A DNA stretch of 64,000 bases, from NCBI GenBank assembly GCA_016717115.1, contig JADKGE010000003.1:310001-374000 (forward strand). The letters run 5' to 3'. Positions within the stretch are counted from its first letter, which is position 1; each line of letters begins with the position of its first letter. The translations under genes and the position numbers were made by a program. Positions 43,246-54,617 of the stretch are shown here, piece after piece. The notes under the pieces were generated by a model. The model was not told where the DNA came from, did not search any database, and worked only from the letters and a program-made list of their open reading frames with translations. Source of the stretch: Actinomycetota bacterium (lineage in GTDB: Bacteria > Actinomycetota > Actinomycetes > S36-B12).

Positions 43246-43560
43246 TCAGACGCAGCCATGCGGCTTGGGCAGCCCGGCGATGTAGGCCATCTTCTTGGCC
43301 GGCTTCTTGGGGAACAGCACGAACAGCTGCTTGGTGTCGATGCCGCCGACGGTCGATACCCGGCGGATCGTCGGGGTCTCTCCCTGGGTCTTGAAGTCGT
43401 CCCGCAGGAAGCGGATCGCCTTCCAGTGGTCGTCGGTCATCTCGACCCCGATGGCGGTGGCGAGGGCAGCGCCCATCGTCTCGTCCCACTGGTCGTACTC
43501 GGTCATGAACCCCTCGTCGTCGACGAAGACTTCGCGCCCGTTGATGGTGGTGGTTGGCAT
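43246..43560 (-). CDS. tusE: DsrC/TusE family sulfur carrier protein
   Basis: 104 aa. The C terminus ends AGLPKPHGCV, with the conserved carrier Cys second from the end. The second Cys found 11 residues earlier in true DsrC proteins is replaced by Ala (AYIAGLPKP), so this is a TusE/RspA-type single-Cys carrier, not a dissimilatory DsrC. AAGGGAAGAG precedes the ATG. It sits between sqr and the DsrE-like gene and probably accepts persulfide made by SQR. Confidence 0.9.
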   Translation of the reverse strand: MPTTTINGREVFVDDEGFMTEYDQWDETMGAALATAIGVEMTDDHWKAIRFLRDDFKTQGETPTIRRVSTVGGIDTKQLFVLFPKKPAKKMAYIAGLPKPHGCV

Positions 43561-43595
43561 GTCTTTCTCTTCCCTTGTGGTTGCGTGCCCTGCGG

Positions 43596-44846
43596 TTACT
43601 TAGCTGCGATGAGGTCGGTGCGCTTGCCCGAGAGGGACATGAGGGTGCTGATCGGCAGCGGCCGACCAGGCATGAGCATGTTCCAGTACACCCACCTGAA
43701 GGCCAGCTTGCCGAAGTGGTTGAGGTGCGTCTCCTTCAACAGGCCCATGGGTCCGAGCGAGCCGTACGGGAACTTCCCGGGCAGGGGCTCGGTGTCGTAG
43801 TTGAAGTCGATGAGCATCGCCTTGCCGCCACCGGTCTCGATGAAGCAGTTGGCATGGCCGTCGAACTTGTGGGTCATGTCGCTGCCGGCGATCAGCTGGA
43901 GGAAGTTCTCGAGGAAGATGTCGACCTTGAAGTGGGCGACCGATCCCGCCTTGGAGGCCGGGATGTCGTTGGAGTCACCCAGGGCGAAGATGTTCGCGTG
44001 CGCCTTCGACTGCTGGGTGAACTTGTCCACCGGCACGAGGTTGAGGTCGTTGCCGAGGCCGGACCGGGCGATGCAGTCCGCACCCATGTTCAGCGGGATC
44101 GTGACCAGCAGGTCGAAGGGCACCTCGGTCTCGTCGTAGGCGACGATCTTCTTCGCTTCCGCGTCGACGCTCTCGATCATGAAGTCGGGGACGACGGTGA
44201 TGCCCTTCTCCTCGAGGGTCGTGCCGAAGGCCTGGGCCGCGATGGGCTTCGTGAAGGCGGCATCCAGTGGCGTGACGTACGTGATGTCCACGGCATCTCG
44301 GATGCCCTTGTCCTTGAAGAACGCGTCGGCGAGGAAGGCGAACTCCAGCGGCGCCACCGGGCACTTGATCGGCATCTCGGTGATGTGGATGACGAGCTTG
44401 CCGCCGGTCCAGGTCCTGAGCTTCTCCGCCAGTGCGACCGAGCCCTCGTAGGAGTAGAACTCGTGCACGCTCTTGTGCCATTCGGCCTCGTCGTCCATGC
44501 CCGGCGTCTGATCGGGCCGCGGCGTGACGCCGGTGGCGACGATGAGGTAGTCGTACGTCAGGCGCTGGCCGTCGGTCAGCAGCACGGAGTTGTCCGCCGG
44601 CTCGACCTTGTCGATCTCGCCGTACACCAGGGACACGCCCTTGCTGAGGTACTTTCTCCGGCTCTTGGTGACCTGAGCGGGCTTGTAGGTGCCGAACGGG
44701 AGGAACAGGAAGCCCGGCTGGTAGCGGTGGTTGTCGTCGACGTCGATGACGGTGACCGACCAGTCTGCTGGGGACAGCGCCTTGCTCAACTTGTTGGCGG
44801 CCATCGTTCCGGCGGTGCCCCCGCCGAGGATCAGTACTTTCTTCAT
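43596..44846 (-). CDS. sqr: Sulfide:quinone oxidoreductase-like flavoprotein
   Basis: 416 aa FAD protein at the inner membrane that oxidises sulfide and reduces quinone. FAD-binding GGGTAGTMAANKL and LIVATGVTPRPD, a second nucleotide-type site IFALGDSNDIPASKAG, and Cys residues in MPIKCPVAPLEFAF and ANCFIETGG that fit the redox-active pair. The ATG at 44846 lies 7 nt after TACCGT (possible leaderless). First gene of an operon with tusE and dsrE-like genes, preceded by a DosR-like palindrome. Confidence 0.88.
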   Translation of the reverse strand: MKKVLILGGGTAGTMAANKLSKALSPADWSVTVIDVDDNHRYQPGFLFLPFGTYKPAQVTKSRRKYLSKGVSLVYGEIDKVEPADNSVLLTDGQRLTYDYLIVATGVTPRPDQTPGMDDEAEWHKSVHEFYSYEGSVALAEKLRTWTGGKLVIHITEMPIKCPVAPLEFAFLADAFFKDKGIRDAVDITYVTPLDAAFTKPIAAQAFGTTLEEKGITVVPDFMIESVDAEAKKIVAYDETEVPFDLLVTIPLNMGADCIARSGLGNDLNLVPVDKFTQQSKAHANIFALGDSNDIPASKAGSVAHFKVDIFLENFLQLIAGSDMTHKFDGHANCFIETGGGKAMLIDFNYDTEPLPGKFPYGSLGPMGLLKETHLNHFGKLAFRWVYWNMLMPGRPLPISTLMSLSGKRTDLIAAK

Positions 44847-44905
44847 ACCCCCCACGGTATAGGCACCCGTCGCCGAGGGAGCAGGGCCGAAGTGCGTGAC
44901 TTTGC

Positions 44906-44919
44906 GGGACGTTAGTCCC
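44906..44919. promoter_or_regulatory. DosR/DevR-like dormancy box upstream of sqr
   Basis: GGGACGTTAGTCCC (44906-44919) matches the mycobacterial DosR consensus GGGACTWWAGTCCC with one central mismatch and has further symmetric G/C flanks (TGCGGGAC...GTCCCCGA). Its centre is about 66 bp from the predicted start of sqr transcription. A weaker half site (TTCGGCCC on the minus strand) lies near -42. Confidence 0.5.
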
Positions 44920-44941
44920 CGATCCGGGTCTGTGGGTGGCC

Positions 44942-45463
44942 TCAGTGCCCGTTCGTATGGGGGTGCATGCCGCCGGCCTCGTCACAGCGCAGCCAGGACG
45001 CGCGGATCTCCTGCTCGGCCTCGGTGCGGCCCACCCACGTGGCGCCTTCGACGCTCTTGCCCGGCTCGAGGTCCTTGTAGACCTCGAAGAAGTGCTGGAT
45101 CTCCAGGCGGTCGAACTCGCCCACATGGTGGATGTCGCGCAGGTGCTCGAGCCTGGGGTCGCCCGCGGGCACGCACAGCACCTTGTCGTCGCCGCCGGCC
45201 TCGTCCGTCATCCGGAACATCCCCACGGCCCGGCAGCGGATGAGGACGCCGGGGAAGGTGGGTTCGGCCGTCATGACCAGCGCGTCGAGCGGATCGCCAT
45301 CCTGGCCGAGGGTGTCCTCGATGAACCCGTAGTCGTGCGGGTACCGGGTGGAGGTGAAGAGCATGCGGTCGAGGCGGATGCGACCGGTGATGTGATCCAT
45401 CTCGTACTTGTTGCGGCTACCCGCCGGGATCTCGATGGTGACGTCAAAATCGAACGGTTCCAC
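44942..45463 (-). CDS. ppa: Inorganic pyrophosphatase
   Basis: 173 aa family I pyrophosphatase: hydrolyses PPi to two phosphates, driving biosynthesis. The metal site DGDPLDALV is intact, with [11 protein letters not shown] and the C-terminal [15 protein letters not shown] segment ([13 protein letters not shown]). AGGAGG lies before the GTG start. It is divergent from dacB, as in many actinobacteria. Cytosolic hexamer by family. Confidence 0.97.
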   Translation of the reverse strand: MEPFDFDVTIEIPAGSRNKYEMDHITGRIRLDRMLFTSTRYPHDYGFIEDTLGQDGDPLDALVMTAEPTFPGVLIRCRAVGMFRMTDEAGGDDKVLCVPAGDPRLEHLRDIHHVGEFDRLEIQHFFEVYKDLEPGKSVEGATWVGRTEAEQEIRASWLRCDEAGGMHPHTNGH

Positions 45464-45567
45464 GAGAACCTCCTGTCGGGCCGCGGTGCGTCCGCGGCGA
45501 ACTCACGTGATCGGGTCGGGCCCGTCGTGCTCTAGTGTTCCGTACGTCCGGGCGTGAGGAGCAGGTG

Positions 45568-46923
45568 GTGCGTCGAAGTAGTCGGCGAGGTCACGCAACC
45601 CTCGTGATCTGCGTGCTCGCGGCGGGGCTCACGCTGGCCGGCCTCGGTCCGGGGGCGGCTGCCGCCGACGGAGACGGGGTGCCGCCGGCACCTGCCCCCG
45701 CGGTCCTCCAGCCCATCGACGTGACGACGGCCGCCGGCCCGGCCCCCACCCCGGCCGGGATCAAGGCGGCCGTCCGACCGCTCGTCGGGCCGACGCTCGG
45801 CGACGAGTCCATCGTCATCATGGATCCCACGAGCCAGACCGTCCTGTTCGAGAAGCAGGCGGCCCGACCGCGGATCCCGGCATCCACGCTGAAGCTGGCG
45901 ACCGCATCCGCCGCCCTCACGGTGCTCGGCCCGCAGGCGCGGATCCCCACCGTCGTCTATCGCGACGCCGACACCGTGTTCCTCGTCGGAGGCGGCGACC
46001 CCACGCTCGTGCGTTCCGGCGGCGGCAATCCCCTCGCCGGCGGGAGCGCCTCCCTGCGGACACTGGCGCGATCGGTGGCATCGGACTTCACGGCGGGAAC
46101 CGCTGTCTCCGTCGTGTACGACGACTCCGCCTTCCGCGGGCCCAGGCTCGGCCCCGGGTGGCCGCGGTCCTTCCCCAGTGCCGGCGTGGCAGCTCCGGTG
46201 ACGGCGCTCGTCGTGGACGGCGGGCGCGTGCGCCCAGGCGCCCTGTCGCGAGTCGCCGACCCTGCCCGTCAGGCGGCGCTCGTCTTCGCCGGCTTCCTCA
46301 AGGGACGCGGGCTGGACGTGACGGCCGTGACCAAGGGGAAGAGGGGCGGGGCCGGCAGCGAGATCGCCCGCGTCGAGTCTCCACCGGTCGGCGACATCGT
46401 GCAGCGGATGCTCACGGAGTCGGAGAACAACTTCGCGGAGGCGATGGCCCACCTCGTCGGTGGCAAGGTCCTGGGCCAGCCGACCTTCGCCGGTGGCGCG
46501 GCGGCCATGTCGGCGGCCCTCGCCGATCTCGGGATCGACACCGGCGGCGTGTCGTTCGCCGACGGCAGCGGCCTGTCGGGCCAGAACCAGGTGCCGGCGA
46601 GAGTGCTGGCCTCGATCCTGACCGACGTGGCCCGCGGTGCGGACCCCGATCTCGCGCTCATCGCCCCCGGACTGGCCGTGGCCGGATTCACCGGAACCCT
46701 CGCAGAGCGCTTCCAGACGCCGGCCACTGCCGCGGGCCGCGGAGTCGTCCACGCCAAGACCGGCACGCTCACCGGGGTCGTGAGTCTCGCCGGGACGGTC
46801 CTCGATGCCGACGGTCGTGTCCTCGTGTTCGCGCTGATCGCGAACACGGTGCCGTCGTTGACCGCTGCGCGGGACACTATGGACCAGATAGCCAGTCGCC
46901 TTGCCACCTGCGGTTGCTCCTGA
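45568..46923 (+). CDS. dacB: D-alanyl-D-alanine carboxypeptidase/endopeptidase (PBP4, S13)
   Basis: About 451 aa. A signal peptide leads into a Pro/Ala-rich spacer and an S13 peptidase: catalytic SxxK in PASTLKLATA (residues about 108-113), SxN in ESENNFAEAM and KTG in HAKTGTLTG. It trims or cleaves peptidoglycan peptides outside the membrane. GAGGAG precedes the GTG at 45568; the frame is open a little further upstream. Followed by the manA-like gene. Confidence 0.92.
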   Translation: MRRSSRRGHATLVICVLAAGLTLAGLGPGAAAADGDGVPPAPAPAVLQPIDVTTAAGPAPTPAGIKAAVRPLVGPTLGDESIVIMDPTSQTVLFEKQAARPRIPASTLKLATASAALTVLGPQARIPTVVYRDADTVFLVGGGDPTLVRSGGGNPLAGGSASLRTLARSVASDFTAGTAVSVVYDDSAFRGPRLGPGWPRSFPSAGVAAPVTALVVDGGRVRPGALSRVADPARQAALVFAGFLKGRGLDVTAVTKGKRGGAGSEIARVESPPVGDIVQRMLTESENNFAEAMAHLVGGKVLGQPTFAGGAAAMSAALADLGIDTGGVSFADGSGLSGQNQVPARVLASILTDVARGADPDLALIAPGLAVAGFTGTLAERFQTPATAAGRGVVHAKTGTLTGVVSLAGTVLDADGRVLVFALIANTVPSLTAARDTMDQIASRLATCGCS

Positions 46924-46948
46924 CCGCCCGATCGATGGGATGCCCGCC

Positions 46949-47995
46949 ATGATGCCGATGCTGCTGCCGGCCAACCAGTTCGACCACTTCTACCGAGGCG
47001 GCGACCGGATCGGTGCGCTACGTCACGGGCCTGGCGGCCCCAATCGCCCCGAGGACTGGCTGGGTTCGACGACCGCCCGGTTCGGCCTGGCCCCCGCGGG
47101 TCTCACCGTTCTGCCCGACGGCCGCCTGCTGTTCGAGGCGATCGAGACAGATCCGACGGCCTGGCTGGGCGCGGAGCATGTCGCGCGGTACGGGGCGAGC
47201 AACGAGGTCCTGGTGAAGCTGCTCGACCTCGGCCAGCGACTCCCCGTCCACCTCCACCCCAACCGCGCCTTCGCCCGTACCCACCTCGGCCTGGCCCATG
47301 GCAAGACGGAGGCCTGGTACGTCATCGACGCCCCGGAAGGGTCGGAGGTCGGCGTGGGCTTCAAGGAGCCCATGACCCTCGACCAGGTCTCGTCATGGGT
47401 GGCGAACCGAGACAGCGAGGCCCTGCTCGGTGCTCTGCAGACCCGAGTCGTCCGGCCGGGCGACGCGCTGCTCGTCCCGTCCGGCCAGCCGCACACGGTT
47501 GCGGCCGGCGTGTTCGTCCTCGAGCTGCAGGAGCCCACCGACCTGTCGATCCTTCTCGAGTGGCAGGGGTTCGCGGTCGACGGGATGAAGGACGGCCATC
47601 TCGACCTCGGCTACGAGACCGCACTGCAGGCGGTCGACCTGGCCGGCATGTCGGCCAGCGACCTCGAGCGGCTCGTTGTCACGAAGGAGAGCATCGAGCG
47701 GGCTGGACTGTCGTCGGTCATGCCGTCGGCCGCCGACTCCTACTTCCGGGCACATCGCTTCGAGGCCTCCGACGGCCCGGTGTCCGTCGATGCCGGGTTC
47801 GCCATCGTGCTCGTCCTCCAGGGACATGGCGTGCTCGTGAGCTCGGCTGGGTCGATGGAGGTGAGGAAGGGCGACGTCGCGCTCGTGCCGTACTCCGCGG
47901 GGGAGTTCGCCCTCCATTCGGAGGATGACGGCGCGCCGCTCGTCGGCGTCGTCTGCCGGCCTCCGGCCCCCGACGCTCCCGCGGGTGCGCGCTAG
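46949..47995 (+). CDS. manA: Mannose-6-phosphate isomerase, class I
   Basis: About 348 aa cupin-type phosphomannose isomerase, converting fructose-6-P to mannose-6-P. Zinc-ligand region LPVHLHPNRAFARTHLG, GKTEAWYVI and the C-terminal PSGQPHTV and YSAGEFALHSED, with a second cupin-like half. Several ATGs near 46940-46958 are possible starts; I chose 46949. The stop TAG shares one base with the next gene's GTG. Supplies GDP-mannose for cell-wall glycans by family role. Confidence 0.85.
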   Translation: MMPMLLPANQFDHFYRGGDRIGALRHGPGGPNRPEDWLGSTTARFGLAPAGLTVLPDGRLLFEAIETDPTAWLGAEHVARYGASNEVLVKLLDLGQRLPVHLHPNRAFARTHLGLAHGKTEAWYVIDAPEGSEVGVGFKEPMTLDQVSSWVANRDSEALLGALQTRVVRPGDALLVPSGQPHTVAAGVFVLELQEPTDLSILLEWQGFAVDGMKDGHLDLGYETALQAVDLAGMSASDLERLVVTKESIERAGLSSVMPSAADSYFRAHRFEASDGPVSVDAGFAIVLVLQGHGVLVSSAGSMEVRKGDVALVPYSAGEFALHSEDDGAPLVGVVCRPPAPDAPAGAR

Positions 47996-49053
47996 TGGCC
48001 GAACCCATCGACTGGGACCTCGCGGTCGCCACCGCAACCCGCCTGGCGCCCAAGGGTCCTGAACTGCCCGGTGACGAGGCGCGCGACGCGGTGCGCATGC
48101 TGCGCACCCTGGCCCGTGAGGCCATCGCGCCGGTGCGCGAGGTGACAGGACTGGTGGCTCCCGAGGCGGCGGCGGCCGTGATCGTCGACCGGCCCGGGTG
48201 GATCGCGTCGAACGTCGACGGCATGCGCATCGTCCTGTCGCGGTGGGAGGTGCTCGCCGAGAAGTCCGACGCGGCCCCGGCCGTCGTGCGCAGCCTCGGC
48301 TCCCGCGGTACGGCCCTCCAGCTCGGCGCCGTCCTGGCCTGGATGTCGGGGAAGGTGCTGGGCCAGTACGAGGTGTTCACGGAGGACGACGACCCCGCGC
48401 GGCTCCTCCTGGTGGCGCCCACCATCGTCGCGGTCGAGCGTCAGCTGGAGGTGCCGACCCGCGACTTTCGCTACTGGGTGTGCCTGCACGAGGAGACGCA
48501 CCGCGTGCAGTTCGGCGCCGTCCCCTGGCTCGGCGACTACCTCACCGACCGGATCTCGGCGCTGCTGGACGCGTCCGACATCGGCACCCGCGAGGCGCTC
48601 CAGCGCCTCGTGGCCTTCTTCTACGCCCTCGTCCGCTCGTTGCGGCCGGATTCGGAGGTCAGCGCCGTCGAGGCGATCCAGACCCCGGAGCAGAGGGTGG
48701 TCTTCGACGAGCTGACGGCGCTCATGTCCCTTCTCGAGGGCCACGCCGACGTCGTGATGGACGCCGTCGGCCCCGCGGTGATCCCGTCCGTCGAGCTGAT
48801 CAGGGAGCGGTTCAGCCATCGACGCGAACAGCCCGGGACGCTCGACTCGCTCGCGCGTAAGGCGCTCGGCATGGACGCGAAGATGCGCCAGTACAGCGAT
48901 GGGGCGGCATTCGTGCGTCATGTCGTCGACCGGGTCGGCATGGATGGCTTCAATCGGGTCTGGACCTCTGCCGAGCACCTTCCGACCCGGCTCGAACTGC
49001 ACGATCCCGATGCCTGGCTGGCACGGACGGCCGAGGTCACCACGCCGTCATGA
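47995..49053 (+). CDS. Zinc-dependent metalloprotease (DUF2342-type)
   Basis: 352 aa. The conserved HExxH is HEETH in CLHEETHRVQFG (about residues 163-167), with EGHADVVMDA giving the third ligand region. This actinobacterial metallopeptidase group is found next to tilS in many genomes, as here; its substrate is unknown. No signal peptide is visible. GTG at 47995 overlaps the manA stop, and its own stop overlaps tilS. Confidence 0.85.
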   Translation: MAEPIDWDLAVATATRLAPKGPELPGDEARDAVRMLRTLAREAIAPVREVTGLVAPEAAAAVIVDRPGWIASNVDGMRIVLSRWEVLAEKSDAAPAVVRSLGSRGTALQLGAVLAWMSGKVLGQYEVFTEDDDPARLLLVAPTIVAVERQLEVPTRDFRYWVCLHEETHRVQFGAVPWLGDYLTDRISALLDASDIGTREALQRLVAFFYALVRSLRPDSEVSAVEAIQTPEQRVVFDELTALMSLLEGHADVVMDAVGPAVIPSVELIRERFSHRREQPGTLDSLARKALGMDAKMRQYSDGAAFVRHVVDRVGMDGFNRVWTSAEHLPTRLELHDPDAWLARTAEVTTPS

Positions 49054-50048
49054 GCAGCAAGGCCGCCTCTGGCCCCGTGGTCGCGGTGCGCACGGCGGTC
49101 GGCCGGGCGGTCGAGGACCTGCCGGGAGGTTCGGTGCTGCTCGTGGCCTGCTCGGGCGGACCCGACTCGCTCGCCCTTGCGGGCGGGGCCGCGTGGGTGG
49201 GGGCGCGACGGGGCCTTGACGTCCGTGCCCTCGTGGTCGACCACGGACTGCAGGACGGCTCGGACGTCGTCGCGACCGAGGCCGCGGCCACGTGTCGTGC
49301 ACTGGGCATCCGCCAGACGGATGTGGTCGGCGTGCTGGTGGGAACCGGCGGCGGGCCTGAGGCCGCGGCTCGCGCAGCCCGGTACGCGGCCCTCGAGCAG
49401 GCGGCCCTGGACATCGGCGCCGCTGCCGTGCTGCTCGGCCACACCCGGGAGGACCAGGCGGAGACGGTACTGCTCCGGCTGGCCCGGGGCTCGGGCGCGC
49501 GGTCCCTCTCGGCGATGCGCTCGCGCGCCGGACTGTGGCGGCGCCCGCTCCTCGGCCTCCCGCGAGCGGACGTCCATGCGGCCGCCGCCGACCTGCTCGT
49601 GCCGTTGGGACTCGCGCCCTGGGCAGATCCGCACAACGACGACCCCGGCTTCGCGCGCGTGCGCGTGCGGGCGCTCCTCGACGACCTCCGCGCTGCCGCC
49701 GGTCCCGGGGCCGTCCTGGGCCTGACCCGCTCGGCCGACCTCCTGCGCGACGACGCGGACGCGCTCGACGGGTGGGCCGCCGAGGCCGCCGAGGCCACGG
49801 TCGTGGCCGACGACCTCGGCCTGTCGGCGGACTGCGCGGAGTTGCTCGCCCTCCCTAGGGCCGTGCGCACCCGGGTGGTCCGCGACATGTGCGTACGCCA
49901 GGGGTGCCCAACGGACGCGCTCACGTTCGAGCACGTGGGAAGGGTCGACGCCCTCGTCGGCGACTGGCGCGGCCAGGGCGAGATCCGGCTGCCGGGCGGT
50001 GTCGTCGCGCTCCGCTCGTATGGGAGGCTGTGCCTGCGGTCGCCGTGA
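49050..50048 (+). CDS. tilS: tRNA(Ile)-lysidine synthase
   Basis: 332 aa. ATP-PP-loop enzyme that modifies C34 of tRNA-Ile(CAU) to lysidine. The PP-loop SGGPDSLAL is intact near residue 33, with VDHGLQDGSD and GHTREDQAET motifs. The C-terminal part is typical of the shorter actinobacterial form. ATG at 49050 overlaps the previous stop by 4 nt. Essential for reading AUA codons. Confidence 0.95.
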   Translation: MSSKAASGPVVAVRTAVGRAVEDLPGGSVLLVACSGGPDSLALAGGAAWVGARRGLDVRALVVDHGLQDGSDVVATEAAATCRALGIRQTDVVGVLVGTGGGPEAAARAARYAALEQAALDIGAAAVLLGHTREDQAETVLLRLARGSGARSLSAMRSRAGLWRRPLLGLPRADVHAAAADLLVPLGLAPWADPHNDDPGFARVRVRALLDDLRAAAGPGAVLGLTRSADLLRDDADALDGWAAEAAEATVVADDLGLSADCAELLALPRAVRTRVVRDMCVRQGCPTDALTFEHVGRVDALVGDWRGQGEIRLPGGVVALRSYGRLCLRSP

Positions 50049-50102
50049 CGACGGGCCGACGGGGGCCGACCCGCACGACAGACACCCGAGATGGAGTGGC
50101 GC

Positions 50103-50657
50103 GTGGATCCACAGGACATCAGTACCGAACTCGCGCACGTCCTCCTCACCGAGGAGCAGATCCAACACCGCCTGAACGAACTCGCGGCGCAGATCGACGC
50201 CGACTACGCGGGCAAGGACCTCCTGCTGGTGGGCGTCCTCAAGGGCGCTGTGATGGTGATGGCCGATCTGGCCAGGGCCCTGCACCGAACGGTCGACATG
50301 GACTGGATGGCGGTGTCGTCTTACGGGTCCGGAACGACGTCGAGCGGTGTCGTCCGCATCCTCAAGGACCTCGACGGAGACCTCGGCGGTCGCAACGTGC
50401 TGGTCGTCGAGGACATCCTCGACTCGGGCCTCACCTTGTCCTGGCTGCTGAAGAACCTCGCCTCCCGGGCGCCCGAGTCGGTCGAGGTGTTCACGCTGCT
50501 GCGCAAGCCCGATGCCATGAAGGTCAACGTCGCCCCCCGCTACATCGGCTTCGACATCCCCAACGAGTTCGTCGTCGGCTACGGCCTGGACTACGCGCAG
50601 AGGTATCGCAACCTGCGCTGCGTGGGCACGCTCTCGCCGCACGTGTACGGCGGCTGA
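50103..50657 (+). CDS. hpt: Hypoxanthine phosphoribosyltransferase
   Basis: 184 aa. Salvages hypoxanthine and guanine with PRPP. The PRPP loop [18 protein letters not shown] is present, along with [13 protein letters not shown] and [20 protein letters not shown] lies 6 nt before the GTG at 50103; an in-frame ATG at 50091 is possible. In standard actinobacterial position between tilS and ftsH. Confidence 0.96.
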   Translation: MDPQDISTELAHVLLTEEQIQHRLNELAAQIDADYAGKDLLLVGVLKGAVMVMADLARALHRTVDMDWMAVSSYGSGTTSSGVVRILKDLDGDLGGRNVLVVEDILDSGLTLSWLLKNLASRAPESVEVFTLLRKPDAMKVNVAPRYIGFDIPNEFVVGYGLDYAQRYRNLRCVGTLSPHVYGG

Positions 50658-50770
50658 CGCGCTCCGGCTGGCCCGACCTCACTGGTTGGGAAGTGTGGCT
50701 TACGCGTGGGGCGTAATGCCCAGTGCTCGGCGCGGTCGTGGGCCCACGGGCCTCGTAGTACCGTGAGGCG

Positions 50771-52771
<2,001 letters not shown>

Positions 52772-52781
52772 GTGGCCTCGC

Positions 52782-53393
52782 ATGAGCGGGATCAATGCGG
52801 TCTCCCTGCCGGATGACCGCCCGATTCGTGCTTTCGATGCCGCGGGGGTGGAGCAGGCGGTTCGCGCGCTCCTCGTCGCCATGGGCGAGGATCCCGACCG
52901 CGACGGCCTGCTCAACACCCCGGCGCGCGTCGCGAGGGCCTACGAGGAGATGTTCCGCGGACTGCACATGACCGCTGAAGAGGTGCTGGCGACGACATTC
53001 GACCTGGGGCATGACGAGATGGTCCTCGTCAAGGACATCGAGCTCTACAGCACCTGCGAGCACCACCTGGTCCCCTTCCACGGGGTCGCGCACATCGGCT
53101 ACATCCCCAACGAGAACGGCCGCATCACGGGCCTGTCGAAGCTGGCACGCCTCGTCGACGTGTTCGCCAAGCGCCCGCAGGTGCAGGAGCGGCTGACCAC
53201 TCAGATCGCCGATTCCCTCATGCGCATCCTCGAGCCGCGGGGTGCGATCGTCGTGCTGGAGGCGGAGCACCTGTGCATGTCCATGCGCGGGGTGCGCAAG
53301 CCCGGTGCGAAGACGGTCACCAGTGCCGTCCGGGGATCCCTGCGCGACCCGGCCACCCGGGCCGAGGCCATGTCCCTCATCCTGGGTCGATGA
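52782..53393 (+). CDS. folE: GTP cyclohydrolase I
   Basis: 203 aa. First step of folate (and pterin) synthesis from GTP. Zinc and catalytic motifs [12 protein letters not shown] (Cys and two His), [23 protein letters not shown] and [17 protein letters not shown] are complete. It begins 10 nt after ftsH and ends overlapping folP. Forms a decamer in the cytosol. Confidence 0.98.
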   Translation: MSGINAVSLPDDRPIRAFDAAGVEQAVRALLVAMGEDPDRDGLLNTPARVARAYEEMFRGLHMTAEEVLATTFDLGHDEMVLVKDIELYSTCEHHLVPFHGVAHIGYIPNENGRITGLSKLARLVDVFAKRPQVQERLTTQIADSLMRILEPRGAIVVLEAEHLCMSMRGVRKPGAKTVTSAVRGSLRDPATRAEAMSLILGR

Positions 53394-54259
53394 TCCGGCG
53401 GCCCGAGGGGCTGCCCGCCCGCCTCGCCGCACTCCGACGGACGATGGTCGTCGGCGTCCTCAACGTGACGCCGGACTCGTTCTCCGACGGTGGACACTTC
53501 CTCGATCCGGCCGCGGCGGTCGCTCACGGCACCGCGCTGTGGGAGCAGGGAGCCGACCTCATCGACGTGGGTGGCGAGTCGACGCGACCAGGGGCCCTTC
53601 GGGTGCCTCCGCAGGATGAGGCAGCGCGCGTCCTGCCCGTGGTCGCCGGGCTCGTGGCGGCGGGAGTGCCGGTCAGCATCGACACGATGCGGGCGTCCAC
53701 AGCCGAGGCGGCGGTGTCAGCCGGCGCCTGCGTCGTCAACGACGTGAGCGGCGGGCTGGCCGATCCGTCCATGTACTCGGCCGTCGCCGGTCTCGGCGTC
53801 CCCTACGTCGTCATGCACTGGCGGGGCCACAGCGACCGCATGGAGTCGCTCGTCCGATACGACGACGTCGTGGTCGACGTCTGCAGGGAGCTCGCGCAGC
53901 GGGTCGAGGAGGCGGTGGCGGCCGGCATCTCGGCGGATCGCCTCGTGCTCGACCCCGGGCTCGGCTTCGCGAAGGAGGCGGTTCACAACTGGCTCCTGCT
54001 GCGGCACCTCGACGCCCTGGCCGGTCTGGGCTTCCCCCTGCTCATCGGCGCCTCCCGGAAGCGATTCCTGGGCTCGCTGCTCAGCGATGTCGATGGCACC
54101 GCGCGGCCCGTCGACGAACGGGATGCGGCAACCGATGCGGTGACGGCCCTGGCCGCCGTGCAAGGGGTCTGGGCGGTACGCGTTCATGACGTGCGCGGCA
54201 GCAAGGATGCCGTTCGGGTGGCCGCGGCCTGGCACTCCGGGGGTGCCGTCGATGGCTGA
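53390..54259 (+). CDS. folP: Dihydropteroate synthase
   Basis: 289 aa canonical DHPS, joining pABA to the pterin. [53 protein letters not shown] and [10 protein letters not shown] are all intact, in contrast to the paralogue at 3663. ATG at 53390 overlaps folE by 4 nt. Target of sulfonamides by family. Confidence 0.97.
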   Translation: MIRRPEGLPARLAALRRTMVVGVLNVTPDSFSDGGHFLDPAAAVAHGTALWEQGADLIDVGGESTRPGALRVPPQDEAARVLPVVAGLVAAGVPVSIDTMRASTAEAAVSAGACVVNDVSGGLADPSMYSAVAGLGVPYVVMHWRGHSDRMESLVRYDDVVVDVCRELAQRVEEAVAAGISADRLVLDPGLGFAKEAVHNWLLLRHLDALAGLGFPLLIGASRKRFLGSLLSDVDGTARPVDERDAATDAVTALAAVQGVWAVRVHDVRGSKDAVRVAAAWHSGGAVDG

Positions 54260-54617
54260 CCAGATCGTGATCCGGGGGATCCGCGGCATCGGCCACCATG
54301 GCGTGCTCGACCACGAGCGTGTCGATGGGCAGCCGTTCTCCGTCGACGTGCGCCTAGACCTCGATACGGCCGTCGCCGCGGGATCGGACTCGCTCGACGA
54401 CACGGTCGACTACGGGCGCGTGGCGAAGGCCGTGCACGAGCTGATCGTCGGGGAACCGGTCGACCTCATCGAGACGCTCGCCGAGCGCATCGCCACCGCC
54501 TGCCTCGACTGGCCGGCAGTGCATCGCGTACGCGTCACGGTGCACAAGCCCCAGGCGCCGATCGAGGTGCCGTTCGACGACGTCGAGGTGCGCATCACCC
54601 GACGGCGCGGTGAGTGA
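54252..54617 (+). CDS. folB: Dihydroneopterin aldolase
   Basis: 121 aa. Cleaves 7,8-dihydroneopterin to 6-hydroxymethyl-dihydropterin. IGHHGVLDHER, DDTVDYGRVA and LIETLAERIA with the conserved Lys in VTVHKPQAPI are visible. ATG at 54252 overlaps folP by 8 nt; it also overlaps folK at its end, so the four fol genes are coupled. Confidence 0.96.
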   Translation: MADQIVIRGIRGIGHHGVLDHERVDGQPFSVDVRLDLDTAVAAGSDSLDDTVDYGRVAKAVHELIVGEPVDLIETLAERIATACLDWPAVHRVRVTVHKPQAPIEVPFDDVEVRITRRRGE

